Assembly: GCF_031877795.1 (NCBI RefSeq)
Contig: NC_133971.1
Span: 9,339,973-9,403,972 of the forward strand
Length of the DNA stretch: 64,000 bases
Reading direction: 5' to 3'
DNA from: Strix aluco
Lineage: Eukaryota; Chordata; Aves; Strigiformes; Strigidae
Shown: one piece after another, positions 13,101 through 28,100 of the stretch
Position numbering within the stretch: position 1 is the first letter of the stretch
How the letters are laid out: each line of letters begins with the position of its first letter
Notes under the pieces: generated by a model
The model's input: the letters and a program-made list of their open reading frames with translations, nothing else
What the model was told of the DNA's origin: nothing
Database searches by the model: none
Made by a program: the position numbers and the translations under genes

Positions 13101-16100
13101 AGCTGAAAATCCTCATCACCAAGTTGCAACCTTACTCAAAATCTCACAGTGCCTTTAAAATCAGGTCCTGGAGGCTACACAAGATTTTCCTTTTCTTTTT
13201 TCATGCCTCTTGTTCCTCTTTTCTCCCTCACCTTCATAAATGTGTAACCAGTCTTTTCCCTACTCTCCGAGAAGCTGGAATTCTCTTGTACTCAAGTATC
13301 TCATCATCTTCAAATTGCTGATCCATTTAGGTTCCCATCAAAGCCCAGCTGCCCTCTTGACTTCACTGAGAGCAACCACGTGCCCCTTTTGGATTTGCAA
13401 TCTCTGACTCACCTTGATTTGTATTGCTCAAGCAGCAAGAATTGAGGCCAGAAACAGCTTTTACCTACGTATCTGGTACTGCAGTCTAATCTACTGGCAT
13501 GGCTGACAGCAGCACTGAATGGAGGTCTGATTACACAAATCAAACTGTAGGATTAGGACCCAAATTTGTAAATTCATAGCACAATATGAGTGCTTTGGAA
13601 CAATAATTATCAGCAAGTCTTGATGGCAGACAACACATTAAGAGTTTTGAAAGAAATCTCTGAAATGAGCAAAGATGGAGCTCTGATACAGTAAGTGACA
13701 ATTCTAAAACTCTTCTAACCCCACAGGTTACTTGCATTCTCCTCCTCTTTATTTTATTCTATAATTAACAGCCTCTCTTCTGCCACAATTTGGAAACTGT
13801 TATCATTCAAACTGACCCATCTATAACTCAGAAAAGAACCTTTTCAACTGTTACGTGAGGAAACAAATGCAGAAGCAGGGCTGCTGCGAACTTCTGTTCA
13901 CTTTGAACAACAGATGAACTCAAGTATAGCTCTCATGAGCTTTCCTTGTTTGACCTGGGGGAATCAAACCCAGGAAACGACACAAATAGGCACATATCAG
14001 CAATCCTGTTCACTTACCCATGTTCAATAAGGAAAATGCCTGGGCTCTCTGCAGTACTTCTTTTCATGTATGTGTTAATGACCGAGTTAATTTGGCATTT
14101 CACAGCATTATGCATTGACATGGTATTTCTGGAACATCCGTCAGACATGATTTTTATGGGATGAAATGGTTTTTTTCGCTGTCATTCCCTTTATCCTTTA
14201 TTACATGAATTATTCCCTCTTGCCCCTCTACCAAAGCTGGAAGTTGGTCTAGTTCTCATTCACACACTACGTGAGCTCCTATGATTTTTCAGCTTATGCC
14301 ACAGGAAGCTTTCTGACCAGGATAAGGGTACGTGTCAAGCTTGACGCTGCATGCAGCGTATTTGTGTTACTATAGTTCACTATTGTTTCAGCAGTCTGTG
14401 ACCCCCAGTAACGTAAGTTTTTCCTCTGTCCTTGCATACCAGCAGCCGACCACTCAAATAGGAAAAAACAGCCACAGACACTTCCTTTGTCATGATGGTA
14501 ACTAGGAAGAAAAGCTTCACGATAACAAGGTTTGTGACTCAAGCTGTATTTTGTCGCAGCTCTGTATTTTTCTTTTTGTTGGTTTGGGCTTTTCTTGGTG
14601 TATGTGTGGGGGGGGTGAAATGAAAAGACCAGCTACAGACCAGCTGTGTGTTTTAATTCCACGACATGGGAAGTGCGCTGATAATTAACGACTTAATTGT
14701 TGCAGCAATCTCAAAGTTTTGGCTAATTATTAGAGAAGTGCTGGATTTCCCAATCCACCCCACAATAAACAGGCATAGGCACCTACACTATAGGACTATT
14801 TCATCCCGCACAGAACCTGCAGCCTCACAGAGATATTTTTTTTAAAAAAAGAAACCAGAAAAAAGTCACTGGTGAGCCTCACGATACAATCAATTAGCAT
14901 ACAAGTTAATGTACTCCACACAAATCCCTGTGTCACCATACAGTCCGGGAGAACAGGAAGGCAGAAGGGAAAGGTAACTTACTGTCATTTTCAACTTCTT
15001 GGCTCTGGAACTCCTCCAAGAGGTTCTGCGCCCTCTTCTCCAGGTCAGAGTCAGGTATATTCCTTTTCAGGTAATCCAGCAACTTGATCAAGCACAGGTA
15101 GTCAGGTGGCTCTCTGAAATCCTCTGGGCACTGATCAAGCCAGGCTTGCAAGATTGATGTTACTGCACTAAGAGCAAATACACAAGAACACATGGGTTGT
15201 AAACAGCATGTATTGATGCAATCGCATGTATCGGTATCTAATACAATAATAAAAACACAGACATTCATACCCCACGTGAAGGCAGTATGAAGACTTTTTT
15301 GAGCAAGGAATTTAATTTTTATGCATGGAATCTTATTAAGATGTCACTCAGATTTTGCCAGGGACTTCAGTGAAGCTGCTCCTGATTTGCCCTCCTCCAA
15401 GTGGATCCCATTATAGTCCCCAAATGAAAACTAATAAAGAATCAAGTCCACTTATGCTATACTGAGACTCTTCTATTAAATTCAGGACATCAAATAATGA
15501 TAGAATAGAACAGATTATTTCAGTTGGAAGGGACCTACAACGATCATCTAGTCCGACTGCCTGACCACTTCAGGGCTGACCAAAAGTTACAGCATGTTGT
15601 TAAGGGCATTGTCCAAATTCCTCTCAAACACTGACAGCCTTGGGGCATCGACCACCTCTCTGGGAAGCCTGTTCCAGGGTCTGACCACCCTCTCAGTAAA
15701 GAAATGCTTCCTAATGCCCAGCCTGAACCTCCCCTGGCACAGCCTTGAACCATTCCCACGCGTCCTGTCCCTGGATCACAGGGAGAAGAGCTCAGCACCT
15801 CCCTCTCCACGTCCCCTCCTCAGGAAGCTGCAGAGAGCCATGAGGTCGCCCCTCAGCCTCCTTTTCTCCAAACCAGACAAGCCCAAAGTCTTCAGCCGCT
15901 CCTCACAGGACATGCCTCCAGCCCTGCCACCACCTTGGTTGCCCTCCTCTGGACACATTCAGGGCAGCAGCTTCCCCGTGGAAGCGCTAAATCAAACGCT
16001 TCCTTTGCTGCCCTTCCTCCCATCAATTGCTGGTGCCAGGTCTAGGGACCAAACTGAAGCTGTGTCGTCCTCCACACCGTACTACTCATGATCTGCTGTC

Positions 16101-19100
16101 TTAGTAGAAAGACTAAATGAAACCTTGGGTTCTGTGAAAAAGCAGTCTAAGCCTGAACCTAACCCCTGTGAACACACACAGTGAGATTGCCTCATCTGTG
16201 AAGATAAAACCCTAATCGTGACACGTGCAGCATGGGCAGCACTGTGCTGCCAGTGCCCAGTATCAAGCTTGAAGCGCCAAGATAGCTGAACCCAGAAGAC
16301 AGATTGGCCTTGCTAATCTCAGGATGAAATGCGTAACATGGTTTTCCAGAAATAACTCACAATGTTGTTGACAAATTTCAACTGAGTGTGAAAAAAACTG
16401 GACAAAGTCTGCAAAAATAACCAAATTTCTTCAAGTTTTAAGAAACTTCAAGCCTGGATAAAAAAAAGTAACAATCAACTTTTTTTTTTTTTTCCCTGCT
16501 GCATTTTCTGTGAGATCTTTGGTTCTTCATAGCAATGTGCCGGTAAATCAGCATGTATATTTTGGTGCACTATGAGCACTGGCCACAGCACATATTACAG
16601 GCTGGGAAAAGAGCATGTCAAAAAACTTTTTAAAGAGAATTTTGTTCACCTGAGCTGACAGAGAGATTAGGGAAAAGGACTTTTGTGTGCAGTCACATAA
16701 CATGACACACTGGCCACGGCCACAGTCTCTTAATCACCTACTGTGACAGAGTAGGACATAAAGTGGAAGGGAAAAAGCCCCTTGTTCCAGAATAAAAGGC
16801 ACAATAAACCTCTAAACTTCCTGAGAAAAGGAAGTCCTGACGATTTCCCCTGTGACACTGAAACCATCCCTGTATTTCAAAGCTCTTCCAGCCAGTAGCC
16901 GTAAATGCTGCTGCAGGCACGAGAGGTGACTTACAGGTATTGCTGTCGTGGAAAGCGGGGAAGATGTTTAGGAGAGAAGAAACAGGTTTATAGAGAAGCA
17001 GATCTCATGAGCTCCACTGCCACCAGAAAAACAGCTGAGATGACCAAGTGACAACAGCCCCGGTTTGCAGCAGGTCCTATTCACTTCTACAAATGCTTAG
17101 GGCCGTGATGTGTAGTTAGCTGTGAGAGCTCAGCCCTCCAATGACCGTATTTTTCACACCTACAGAAACCTTCCCCGATACCTGTTCCAACAACCCCATT
17201 TCACAAGACCCTCGTGCAAGAACAGTATCCCATACTCCCAATGATATTCCATGAAGAGAAGGGCCACGCTCTCAGTAAAAACCTCTAACCACGAGTATCC
17301 AGTCAGACACACTGATGTGTCAGCTCAAAGAACATCTGTGCTCTGTGCTCCTGACAATCAGGCAGTTCAAATCCTCAAAAAGACAGATAGAGTGGCTCAA
17401 GTCTATCGTGTTAAGAGCTGCACATGGACAAGCATACCAGGAGGACCTCTCCTTCCTCAATTTATGAGATCATGAGAGGAGTTCAAATATGAACATAGAT
17501 TTCACACGTAGACAACGAGGAACCCAAAAGCCAACCCACAAAATTCCATATCAGAGTGGCAAACAAATACTGGCACGTTTGTTCTGCAAGTAGGGAAACC
17601 ACAGTAATATGTGGTTAACTCAGCTGCTCAGTGGCATTCAAAATAAACCAATAGTTAAGAAAGAGTAAAGATAGTTTCTTCCACTCTCCTTGTCTCATCT
17701 TAGCTGTATTGGTTTTTCCTCAAAACTCAATTAACTTTCAATCCCATATAGATATCACTTTAGAAGTCCTATCCACTCTAGTCTCTTGCTTCTTCTGTTT
17801 CTTTCCCTGATATTGTGGCAACTTAGAATTTCTAATTAGAGTATTTGAAAATCCGTCAGTAATACTGTTTGGTTAGGCTTGCTCTCAGGAGAAAGTCTGG
17901 AATTACAGTTGTACAAAAAGTATTTACAACCAAAAATTAACATGCAAACATGTTCTGGATTTCAGGTTTCATTGCAAACATGAAACACAGATTGTGTAGC
18001 TTGGAAGACTCTCTTCACATCTGAAACCCATTTTGGACCGAATTTTCACAACTCTGCTCAGACAAGCTTCCACCATACAAGCAACAAGCACAGCCTTCAT
18101 AGTTTAGGTCAGTGGTGGCCAAACTTTTTATCTGGAGCTTCAGGACTATTTTTCTCAGTCAGGACAGGTGTCACACAACAGCCAGTGCTCCACGACCACC
18201 ACCGCGAAGCTAACAGCGCCAGCTCAGCTCCACAGCCCAAGGCGCAAGGAATGTGGATGTCAAAGAACAAATCCTGATGACCTAAGGCACATTTTACACC
18301 CGATGTCTAAAGATAAAATGCACTTTCACATGATGCTAGGAGGATAACCTAACCACTTTTTCCCCCTTTAACTGCACTTCAAAACAGCTTTGCTATTTTC
18401 TTGCAAATGGGATGACTTCAGAATTTAAATCTCACTCTTAAAAGCAACACTGTAAATCATAGGGGCACTAATGGCAAAGATACATGCATACACACATTGC
18501 CTGAAACAACCTCAGCTTTGGTCTGCAGACACTGTTGCTATGCAGAATGAAATCAGTCATAAGCAATAATCATTTACCACTATAGATAAAGCAGGGGAAA
18601 CAAACACTCCTCCCGTGTTTAATCAGCAAACTGTTGGCCTAGATGTGTTCATCTCATGTTTAATTCTGAGACAATTTCCCTGACAGAAAGATCTCTGGGT
18701 TATATGATTGGATATGTTACCAGACAGTTGAGAGCTGGCCTTTACACAAGCCTGTTTAAGCAAGCAGACCTGTGAAATTTCAAAGGAAACAACATCTATG
18801 CTGCCCACATCCTCCCCCAGTACCGAATCCTGACTGGGGCTTGTTGTGCAAAATAACAGTGCAAAACCACACTTACGTCCTGAGTACTGTTTTGGATTCG
18901 GAGCAATTCTGGCTTCCATCTTCTTCACAGCTTGGGGTCTCCAGGTTTCCGTGCCTGAAAAATGAGATGGGTGTTTAGAGGAACCCCTGCTGAATAAAAG
19001 CAAATCCTAAATAGCATAAGTCATATACAGTTCTCATAAACAACTAAAAAGCTCAAACTACAAATACAGAATCTAACACTTGGGTGAAATTAAGGGGCTT

Positions 19101-22100
19101 GAAGATTATTTCACTTAGGAGGAAAAAAATCCTAAAGAGACAGACGGTATCTTCCAACCTAATTTGTTAATTTATATGAAGCAGCCTGCACACAGGAGGA
19201 ATCAACAGTTCTTTGCTCACAGCTCCAAGACCCTTTCTGCCTGTTTGCACTCCATCCTTTCCCGGAGCAATATTCCAGTGTGCAATGAGGCTGTAACACA
19301 ACCACTTTCTCCAACACAGCTTCTGTTTCTCTAGTATTTGTCACTTCTTCTAACTCCAAGAGTGATTTCACACAAAGTTTTCTAGGTGGCAAGTGCCCAC
19401 TTGTGCCAAAACTACTGACACAGTTGTCACGAGTGGCAATGGCCCACGGCACTGTGAAAATTACCACTGGGAAAGAGGAAACCATGGGCACAACTCCAAA
19501 AGTGCAAAGCAAAATCTCTTACCTACACAGGCAGCGCATGTGCCTTGAAGGCAGGATTATGCACTTCACTTTCAATGGGAGTGCCCACTGCCTCAGATAT
19601 ACAGCTCCATAAAGAATTTCATGGTTCCTTCCAGCCAGCTTTAATGAAGGCGGACAATTACTCACAGTCCAGAATAAGGCAAGCTGATTTTACACATTCT
19701 GTGCTCAACTAATTGTGTCAGGCACCTGAATTTAATCTGAATAGTTAGGAGAATAAGTGCATCTTTAAGTGTTTGTGCTACAACATCCTGGTAACATCAG
19801 ACAGAGAACATGGAGCAGGCTGTCAGTTTGTGTCCAGGAGGTTCATGTCAGAACTGTAACAAATTCATCCAAGATGTTTCAAAGGACAAAAATAAGAGGT
19901 GGTAGTTTTATGCTCCGCTGAAGTATCAGTCCAAGGCTTCATATGCAAGAATCCCAGATCTGTACAGAAAGTCAACTAGTGTAACTGAATTCAAGCTTGC
20001 TCGCACCAGATCTGCTAGATTATAAATAAAAGGTTTTTGCACCGCCATCTATCACCCTCATACTGATATTCTACCCTACGATGGCTCAAAATCTCAGAAC
20101 TCCACAATACTTTAAAAAAAAGAACTTAAATTTCAACAATCTTATGACAAGGGCTTAATGCCGGACAATTCCACTGTGGGTGGGGAAGCTGAGGCAGAGC
20201 GAGATCAACGGTTTGCATACATTCCACTGCACTGCAAAGTAAACCCAAACTAATGAAGGCAAACAAGTAATCCCTCTGATAGGAGCAGCACAGCCACAGT
20301 CATGATGAGGTCAGCTTGGGCTTACTTAGCCTTGAGAATACTGCGCTAAGACCACTCTGAAACAGCTCATTTAAAACCAGATCTTGCATCTCCAACTAAA
20401 CTGCAGGTAGACATAACAAAAAATTATTTGCTTCAGTTGTTACCACATATCTGTGACAAATATGACTGCTTGACCCCAGTAGCTTAGTCTGACCAATACA
20501 TTGTCTCTCGTTCAACCCAAGTTCCCACATCAGTGGTGAAGACTTAAGAAATCTCAGCATTTTATCTGTTCAGAAAAAAAAAAAAAAAGTCATAGCTCAT
20601 GCATAAGAACTTGCAAACTTATGTTTTAAAGGGCCCACATTCTCAGTTATTCTGAAACAGTCCTTCTAGTCCTATAAGACAGCAGAAGTACGAGAGTAGA
20701 TTTTAAGGACTTAACAGAAAGGGTCCTTAGAGGTACATACAGGATAACCCATTTTGCCGTTGCCGTTTCACAGAGTTAATCCAAACATCTAAAGAAAAAT
20801 ATGCTTAGCTAAACTGACAGTGGGGTAAGAATCCACTTCCAAACATGCTGAACAACACCTCGATCCCTCGGTGGTCACAGTGAATCACAACAGGAGCATT
20901 CACAGAGGAACCACCACTGCTTGGTACAAGAATGGCTGTCAATCTTCTGAAATTTTTTTGGTGCATCAATGGCCTCTGTGCTTTCTCCTATATTCTCCCA
21001 AGGAATTTCACACCCTGTCTGTACTTCTTTTTTATTGGGATCAGCACTACCGAAGCTGTAAATCTGAGTAGATACCTTCTTTCCAACTCTCAGCTATGCC
21101 CAAATTCACCACTTGATCCTACCTGGCCTCTCTCAGCTCTCAGTCATACCCTAAACGCTCATTACTAGCGTTTGCAATTCAAAGTGAATGCAATTAACTA
21201 TTGGAGATACTTCCCACTGCTTTACTGCAAGGATGGAATACATGAGAAGAGCCTTAAGAACAATGCTTCCAACCCTTTGCTAAGCTGAAGTGTAAAGTTC
21301 AGCCTAATTTTACTAGATTTAATTCTATTGGTTTCAACATTTGCTCTTGCAGACCTGTAGATTGTCTGGCACTTCTAAATATGATAACACTGGGTAACAT
21401 ATCATTTTACCTAGAAGATACAAAAAGAGCAAAAGAGGGATATTTAGAGAACTATGCTGACGCCTCCTCAGTGGAGATTGCCCAGGACAGAATCGGGACA
21501 TGCTGCTGACAGGACGTACATTACATGCTATGATGGCTGCCCCTGTCCTGTTGCTAGTGATTTCACTCTCCACTGCCATCTGCTAGGTAAGATGACTCAA
21601 GTACTTCTTAGCCAATAGACAAAAGACATTTTTTTCCCCTGCTGGGAGAAATCTGCAAAGAAAGCTTCAGTTTTTGAATAACAATTACAGTTTTATATTC
21701 ATTTTTCAAAACTTGCCATTAATTCTTAGAGCAAAATTTGTTGAGATGACTCAGTGTCATTGTCCTAGTATTGTATGAAATATAAAATATGTATTTGAAG
21801 AACATTAGGCATTTGCATTTAAATCCCACTAGAGAGATACACGCTGATCCTTATAACATAAATGCATAACAGTAATAAAGAGCAGGCAAATTTTCTGTAC
21901 AAAATTGGGTAAGTATATAACACTTCGTTATATTGCCGGATGTAAACCTCTGCATGAACAACAGGTCATTAAATACAGGTTAGGAGGAGTTAATGATACA
22001 TCTGATGTAAAGAACAGCATTGCTGCAGACTTCCACTGCTCTGTTCTCACCAGCTCCTGGACAAAGAGCCATTCACTACCCAGCCTTGTATGAATGCTTT

Positions 22101-25100
22101 GCATACAAAAAGAGACATGAGAAACAAAAGGATCCTGTAGCCCACAGAACTTTTCAGCCTTGCTTGGCGTTTGGGAAGTTATAAACTCCACTCAAAGGGT
22201 CTGACTAAGCAAAAGAGACCAGAACGCAATGGGTAGTACTGAATATTTAAATACTGAAAAATAGAGTAGAAAATGCACCCCTGCATCTCTGTTAAGAACG
22301 GAAGGGAAGAAGAGGGAGGAAAATACTCTGAATAACTCGGAAATAATAAGGAAAGGTGGTTCTCTGCAAAAGCCCCAAACAAAGCCCTAAATAAGGCTTG
22401 TAAGCATTGAAACAAGCAACTTGGCAGCACAGATACTCAGCAAGAACCATAAGGTGTTCTGAATTATACACACACAGAATCATGGAAATGAAATTGCTTC
22501 TGTGGTTATGTAGACAAACCACCTGGTATAGAGGAAAACAACTGAGGAAAGAATAGATGCTACAGCAACAACAGTGAGCCAGATGCCATATAAAGCTGCT
22601 GTCCCAGGACACGTGGCTCTGCTGCCAAAGGACCCATTCCTTCAATGTCCCCTCTCTACCTTCATTTTCCTGTCCATTTACCCCCTATCAAGCCATTCTC
22701 CAGCAAAAGGCATGAACTGAAAATGTAAAACTAACTTTGCTATTTAGTCATTATCCAGCTCTAGCTCTCCCATCCAACAGTATCAATTCCCTTCTCTGTA
22801 CTCCTCGAGATAGGGACCGGTTGCTACTTTACATGTAACTGTTCTGAGCACAGCACGGCCCCACTTTTAAGTGCCATTGCAAGGAATGTGATTACCAGGG
22901 CAAAATAAAATATGTAAGAGAGGAAATCGGCCTGCTTCTGCTCTCATAGGGACAGATAAACATCTTTGGCTTCCATCACGCTTGTGAGCGGTTAATTCCA
23001 GCGTGCACCCAGCGACACTGGGGATACCGAAGGATCTCCAAGGAGGCACCATGCTGTATCTCACACCCAGGGGCAGAAGGAGCTGGTCTCTTCTTCCTCT
23101 CTCCAAGAACTTCCATCAAGTGTTTTCACATCAAAATGCCAACAAGATTTTTTCTTTTAAATCTCATTACCCACTTCTACCAAACAAAGAGAAAATATCA
23201 GAACATACAGTGTTAAAGACTTGGCAGGTTTTCAAAGCTGTCTGCTGCGTTTAGACGCCAAACCTCCATGAATACTAAAGGGATACGGATGTCCAATCAC
23301 TCTTACATAGCTTTGAGAATACAAGTCATCCCCCTCACTTTTCAACATACCAGCTTATGCCCAAGATTTTGTTTAGTTTGACATTTACTCTGTGTTAAAA
23401 GAAAACCTTTATAGGCTGAATCCAGCCAAAAGAATTGTCCTGGTTTAGCCAGGATAGGGTTATATTTCCCCAGCAGCAGGGGGGAAGCTCTAGCCGGGTT
23501 ATTCAGATACCATGCGGACGTCACATCCTGGCGCGAGAGCGCGGAGCGTGTGGTTTTGTACAACCGGTCCTCTCACTGCTGTATTGGTAGATACCTTGCT
23601 CTGTTCACTGTTATCACTGTTACTGTTATTGTTATTGTTGTTGTTTGTTGTGTTGCTGTTGCACTGCTGTATTAAACGTCTCCTTATCTCAGCCCCGGGG
23701 CTTTGTATTTCACTCCCTTTGTGGGGGAGGGGCAGCGGCCGCGTGGTCTCAGACCCTGGCAGGGGCTAAACCACCACAAGAATGAATAGGGCTCCAGTCT
23801 CAATTTTAAAAAAAAGCAAAAGCTTAATTTGAAGTCGGGGGAGGGGGGGAAGAACAGATTTATTCACAATCTCCAAGAAGTGTTAAAAGTTACTCAGAGA
23901 GCAAATAGCATATCTCTGATTTTACTGAAGACACAAGTTATCAAAGGTCCCAATTTAAAGTCCGTTCCAATAAGTAGCATAGCACTCAAAATCCGCTGAG
24001 TATCTTCCGACTGAACCACAGGGAACTACATCGGTCTTAAAATATTCTGAATTGTACATTAACAATTTAAACCTTTACACATGCCTCGTTCGACACTTTC
24101 TGTAAGTCCACTCACTGCACTAGATGATAGGGCAGAAACCACCTTTAGGCCTGTTCCTCTCTGCCCCGCTGGTTTGGGCATTGCTGTGACGACAATACCA
24201 GCCCGGGCTGTGGGAGTCAAAAACAAAGCAAGGACTAGCGCCGTGAAACGTGCGATTCCTGCTGTGACATGACCACAGCCATGGGTGTTTGGCTTTGGCA
24301 GGACTTCCTCCTGCTTCCCGACGTCACGTGAAGAGGAGTAAAGGCAGTGTAAGCAACACCCGTGTCCCTTTGGTCCATCCTGCCACACCACGAGAGAGAA
24401 AACTACCAACTCCTCCACAGCCATGCAGGAAATGAAGATTAGAGTGTGCAGCCCAGAAAAGGCTCTTTGGAGCTACCGATGGCTGCAGGGCCTCACATGT
24501 TCACAGGGCAGATCACAGCTTATTTTAACAGAGTAAGGTCCAAGCAAGGAAAAAGGTTTTGCCCAGAAGATTTCACAACACCTCACCGCAATGTGAACTG
24601 ATTTAACAAAAGCACGCATTATTCTGAATTATTCACACCTATATAAAGTTCTTTTTTTTCCCCGCCCTAACACTTCAGTTTCTCTTAAGTACAGCATCTG
24701 CCTCTTTATTTGCCTCTGTCACTCAGGGAAAAGCATCTCACCTTTTTTGGATGGAATAAATGTTTCATGTCCCAAATTTAGTTAATGCTTGCACTGCTTG
24801 GACAGGATACTCTGCAGACCACATCAACTGACCAACAGGTATCCCCCCACACTTAGACTACAATACATCCAGATTTCCAAGGACACTTTTCCAGAGTCCC
24901 GGACTCTCTTTGTCTAATCTGAATTTGTGTTTGCATACATCAGACAGTTCTGCAGCACTCACAGTGAGGGGTGTATCCAAAGCAAATCCAACATAAACTG
25001 AATACACTGGGGGCAACCCAGCTTCCACACACAGAAATTTTGAAGCAAGTTTGTCAATGTGTACTTTCCTACAAAAAAGCGCATCCTACAACTGGGAGAT

Positions 25101-28100
25101 GGAGATGCTGTTTTCTCCTACTCTATGTCAAGGGGCTGCTCACCTGGAAAAAGATGAAAGGGCCTTTTTTGATCTGACCACGTCACTGTTCTCCCTTGGA
25201 CCAAACAAGAGCCAAACAAGAGCTCAGCACTGCCATTCATGATTGTTCCCTTACTCTACGATCCTGCTCTATCACCAGGAATAAGAAACAGGGTTCAAGC
25301 TCTTCACATGAAACTAAAATTGACAACCAATGCCAAAATCTTATTGCTTTTTTAAGAGCGCCCTTTTCATTACTTTTTTACTTCACTGGAAAACAAAATA
25401 CAAGTACTCATAAAACACAGATTATGCACTGACACCTACTTTAGTCTCTGTACTGTTACTATTAACAAGTATCACTACCAAGAAAGTTGCAAAAATGCAC
25501 TCTCTTTGCTACTTATGCTACACCAATGAAAACTAAGCTGGTTAAATTAAATTACTATCCATTTCTCTTATTACTATTCATTTCTTTTATTTTTCCTTAT
25601 AACATCTGCTTTTCTTCACAAGTCCACACTCCGCAGCTGCATGTAAATCATGCTAACTTTTAGAGCTTAAATTTCATCTGTGTTTTGTCCCAAGCCATAA
25701 AATTCTAGATTATCCATGATATTCGAAAAGCCAAGAGAAACATCTATGGATTCTTAAGCACTACACTCCTCAGATTTGTGAGAGGGGAAGGAAGTGGTGA
25801 CCTCACAGTAGTAAATCTAACTGTACAGTCTGCTCCCCAGGGTGGCTGCTCTTTCCTCGTCTGACTTCTTACCTGGCTGTGAAGTTACTGCACTTGAGCA
25901 ACCACAGCTATTACTACAATCACAGCAGGACTGGCAGTTAGGCATTTCAACATCATTATTAATTGAGCCACATAACAACATCCCTACAAAGCAAGCAGTA
26001 TTATACTCCTTTCCAGATACAAAAGAAAAGCACAGATAGCTTATCCATGCCTTGTTCCTTATCTACCTGGTGGGAGAGCCAAAATTAAAAGCTAGGAGTT
26101 CTTATGCTACTCCTCTGTTCTAATTACTATATGCCAGAATAACTGTTTCTGTACATCACTTGATTTTGAAAACGCAATAAATACAGTCCTCCCAAAATAA
26201 GATCATCTCTGACCCAGTCATGTCTCAATTAGAGTTTAGGGTGAGAAAACTAATGTTGTGGGTTCTAAGCATTTATACAGACATAGCAGATGTGATTTAA
26301 CAGTCTTACCATAAGCTATTCTTGTAACATTATCCAGTTCTTGTGCTGTCTGCAAAAACTTATGACTGCATGCTCATGTGAAGTACTAGAAGGGGATAGT
26401 GAATTCTTTCTTATCTTTGTACAATCCCTGTCTCAAATCAGCAGCCCCCAAACAGGAGAGTAAGGTCCGAAAATATCAGTATCCCGAAAAACATAGTAAT
26501 CTATTCTAGGTATGACTTTGCAGCCCGTGCATTCTTTTTTTTTGTGGGGGGTGGGTGGAGGGAAGCTATATTCATTTGCTTGTGTTTGGCTCCCTAGCAG
26601 TCAGACTGGCACACTTTTACTGCCTGATGACTATGCTTTAATGACAGCTGGGATGTGGGCAGCATGTATTTACATATTTTATGTTTATGCTGAAATTCTG
26701 AATTTTGCAGTACTCTTGACATCTGTCCATTGGGTTATTAAGTCCATGTCCACTAAAAGTAATGGAAGAAATTGCTGACCACATCCCCCTATCACGTAAA
26801 TGATGGCTCAGTTTCCATTACATACTGGCTCTTACCTCTCAAGAAGCTCCAGTACTTCCTTAGCAGAAGTAAAGGCACGGTACGTTGATAGAAAGATACT
26901 GATATATGTGAAATCGTTGTCCCCAAAAGCTGTGACAAGGGTCTCCACAAGTTTTTCCACAGTGCCAGCTTTTATTGACCTTATCTTCTGTGTTTCATAC
27001 TGGCTGACAGTATGTTCAGGAGGTAACTCGTCCCCTTCAGCCTACAAAGTTGAAACAAAAACAAATCACAAAAATCAGACAGAAGCCAGATCCCTGACAC
27101 AGCTTTCACAATGAAACACAGATTAAATTCCATCTTTTCACATGAATACTCCACCTTTACTTACTAAATGATTTTGTCAATTTTGGCTATCTGAACACCA
27201 AATGCTGTACCAAATAACGGAGGTTTTCAGTAAGTTTATCTTTCAGATACTTCTCTGACACGCTCCACAAAATATTTTATAGTCCGACTGCTATTAAGTT
27301 ATCTTATGATCCCATCATATATTAGTATCTAAAAGAAAATCCATTATCCCACAAATAATAATATTACTGGAAGGAACAATAGTGATAACTCAGTGCCCCA
27401 TTAACTTCTGAATAAACATGAAAACTGACCACAACTTTAGCATCAGCACTTGCGATTCCCTTTCCGAAAATACCAACTTTGGGTTGCCACACAGAACCCA
27501 AGGTCATGAACACATTGGATGTGAAACATTCCATGATACTTTTGCAAGGAGGATGTCAACGTCATCTTGCAAACTTGCCATTCTAACATTTCAATTTTCT
27601 CTTACGGTTTTCGTTTGGCACAATATTTGTCAACAGATTTAGGGTTTGGTGTTGGGGGTGTGTGTGTTTTTTAAACAGCATTTGGTTTTAATGCTTACAG
27701 ACTGGTTTAAGTCTGAAATAACTAGAAACATTCCCTTAAATTCTGCCATTATTTAGAGGACGGTTCGGAAAATTATTTTTGGGACTACTTTAAATACTTA
27801 CTTGTTAAGCATGTGTGATAAAAACTTTAAAATGGGATTATAAATAAAAACCATCAACAAGAGCAACCAAACAGAAGGTTTAACCCACACAAGCGCACCC
27901 CACGGCTGCAGAAACACGCAGGCTGACGCAGGGAACACAAGCTTGGGTGCACGCTGTAAGACAATTTCTGGAAGCACCGTGGGTTTACATCTGTTCAAAC
28001 AGACTGGTAACTTGGGCTTGTGTCATGAACCCATTAATGCCTTTTATAAACAGAGAAGGCAATGCACAGTACTACTGCACCAAAGCCCACCGTTACCCCA

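Larger units (their letters stand above)
18955..26835. other. Large RGL1 intron
   Basis: About 7.9 kb between the exons at 26836-27041 and 18877-18954. It holds a MIR-like relic near 20150-20230, an A tract near 20575-20588 and the ERVL solo LTR at 23436-23778. No other gene was recognised. Confidence 0.5.

Noticed and set aside
15594..16091. 165-codon plus-strand open frame
   Set aside because: This is the antisense of the CR1 3' end, a well-known source of false open frames.
23512..23769. Leu-rich 85-codon open frame
   Set aside because: It falls wholly within the ERVL LTR and reads through its T/G-rich repeat.
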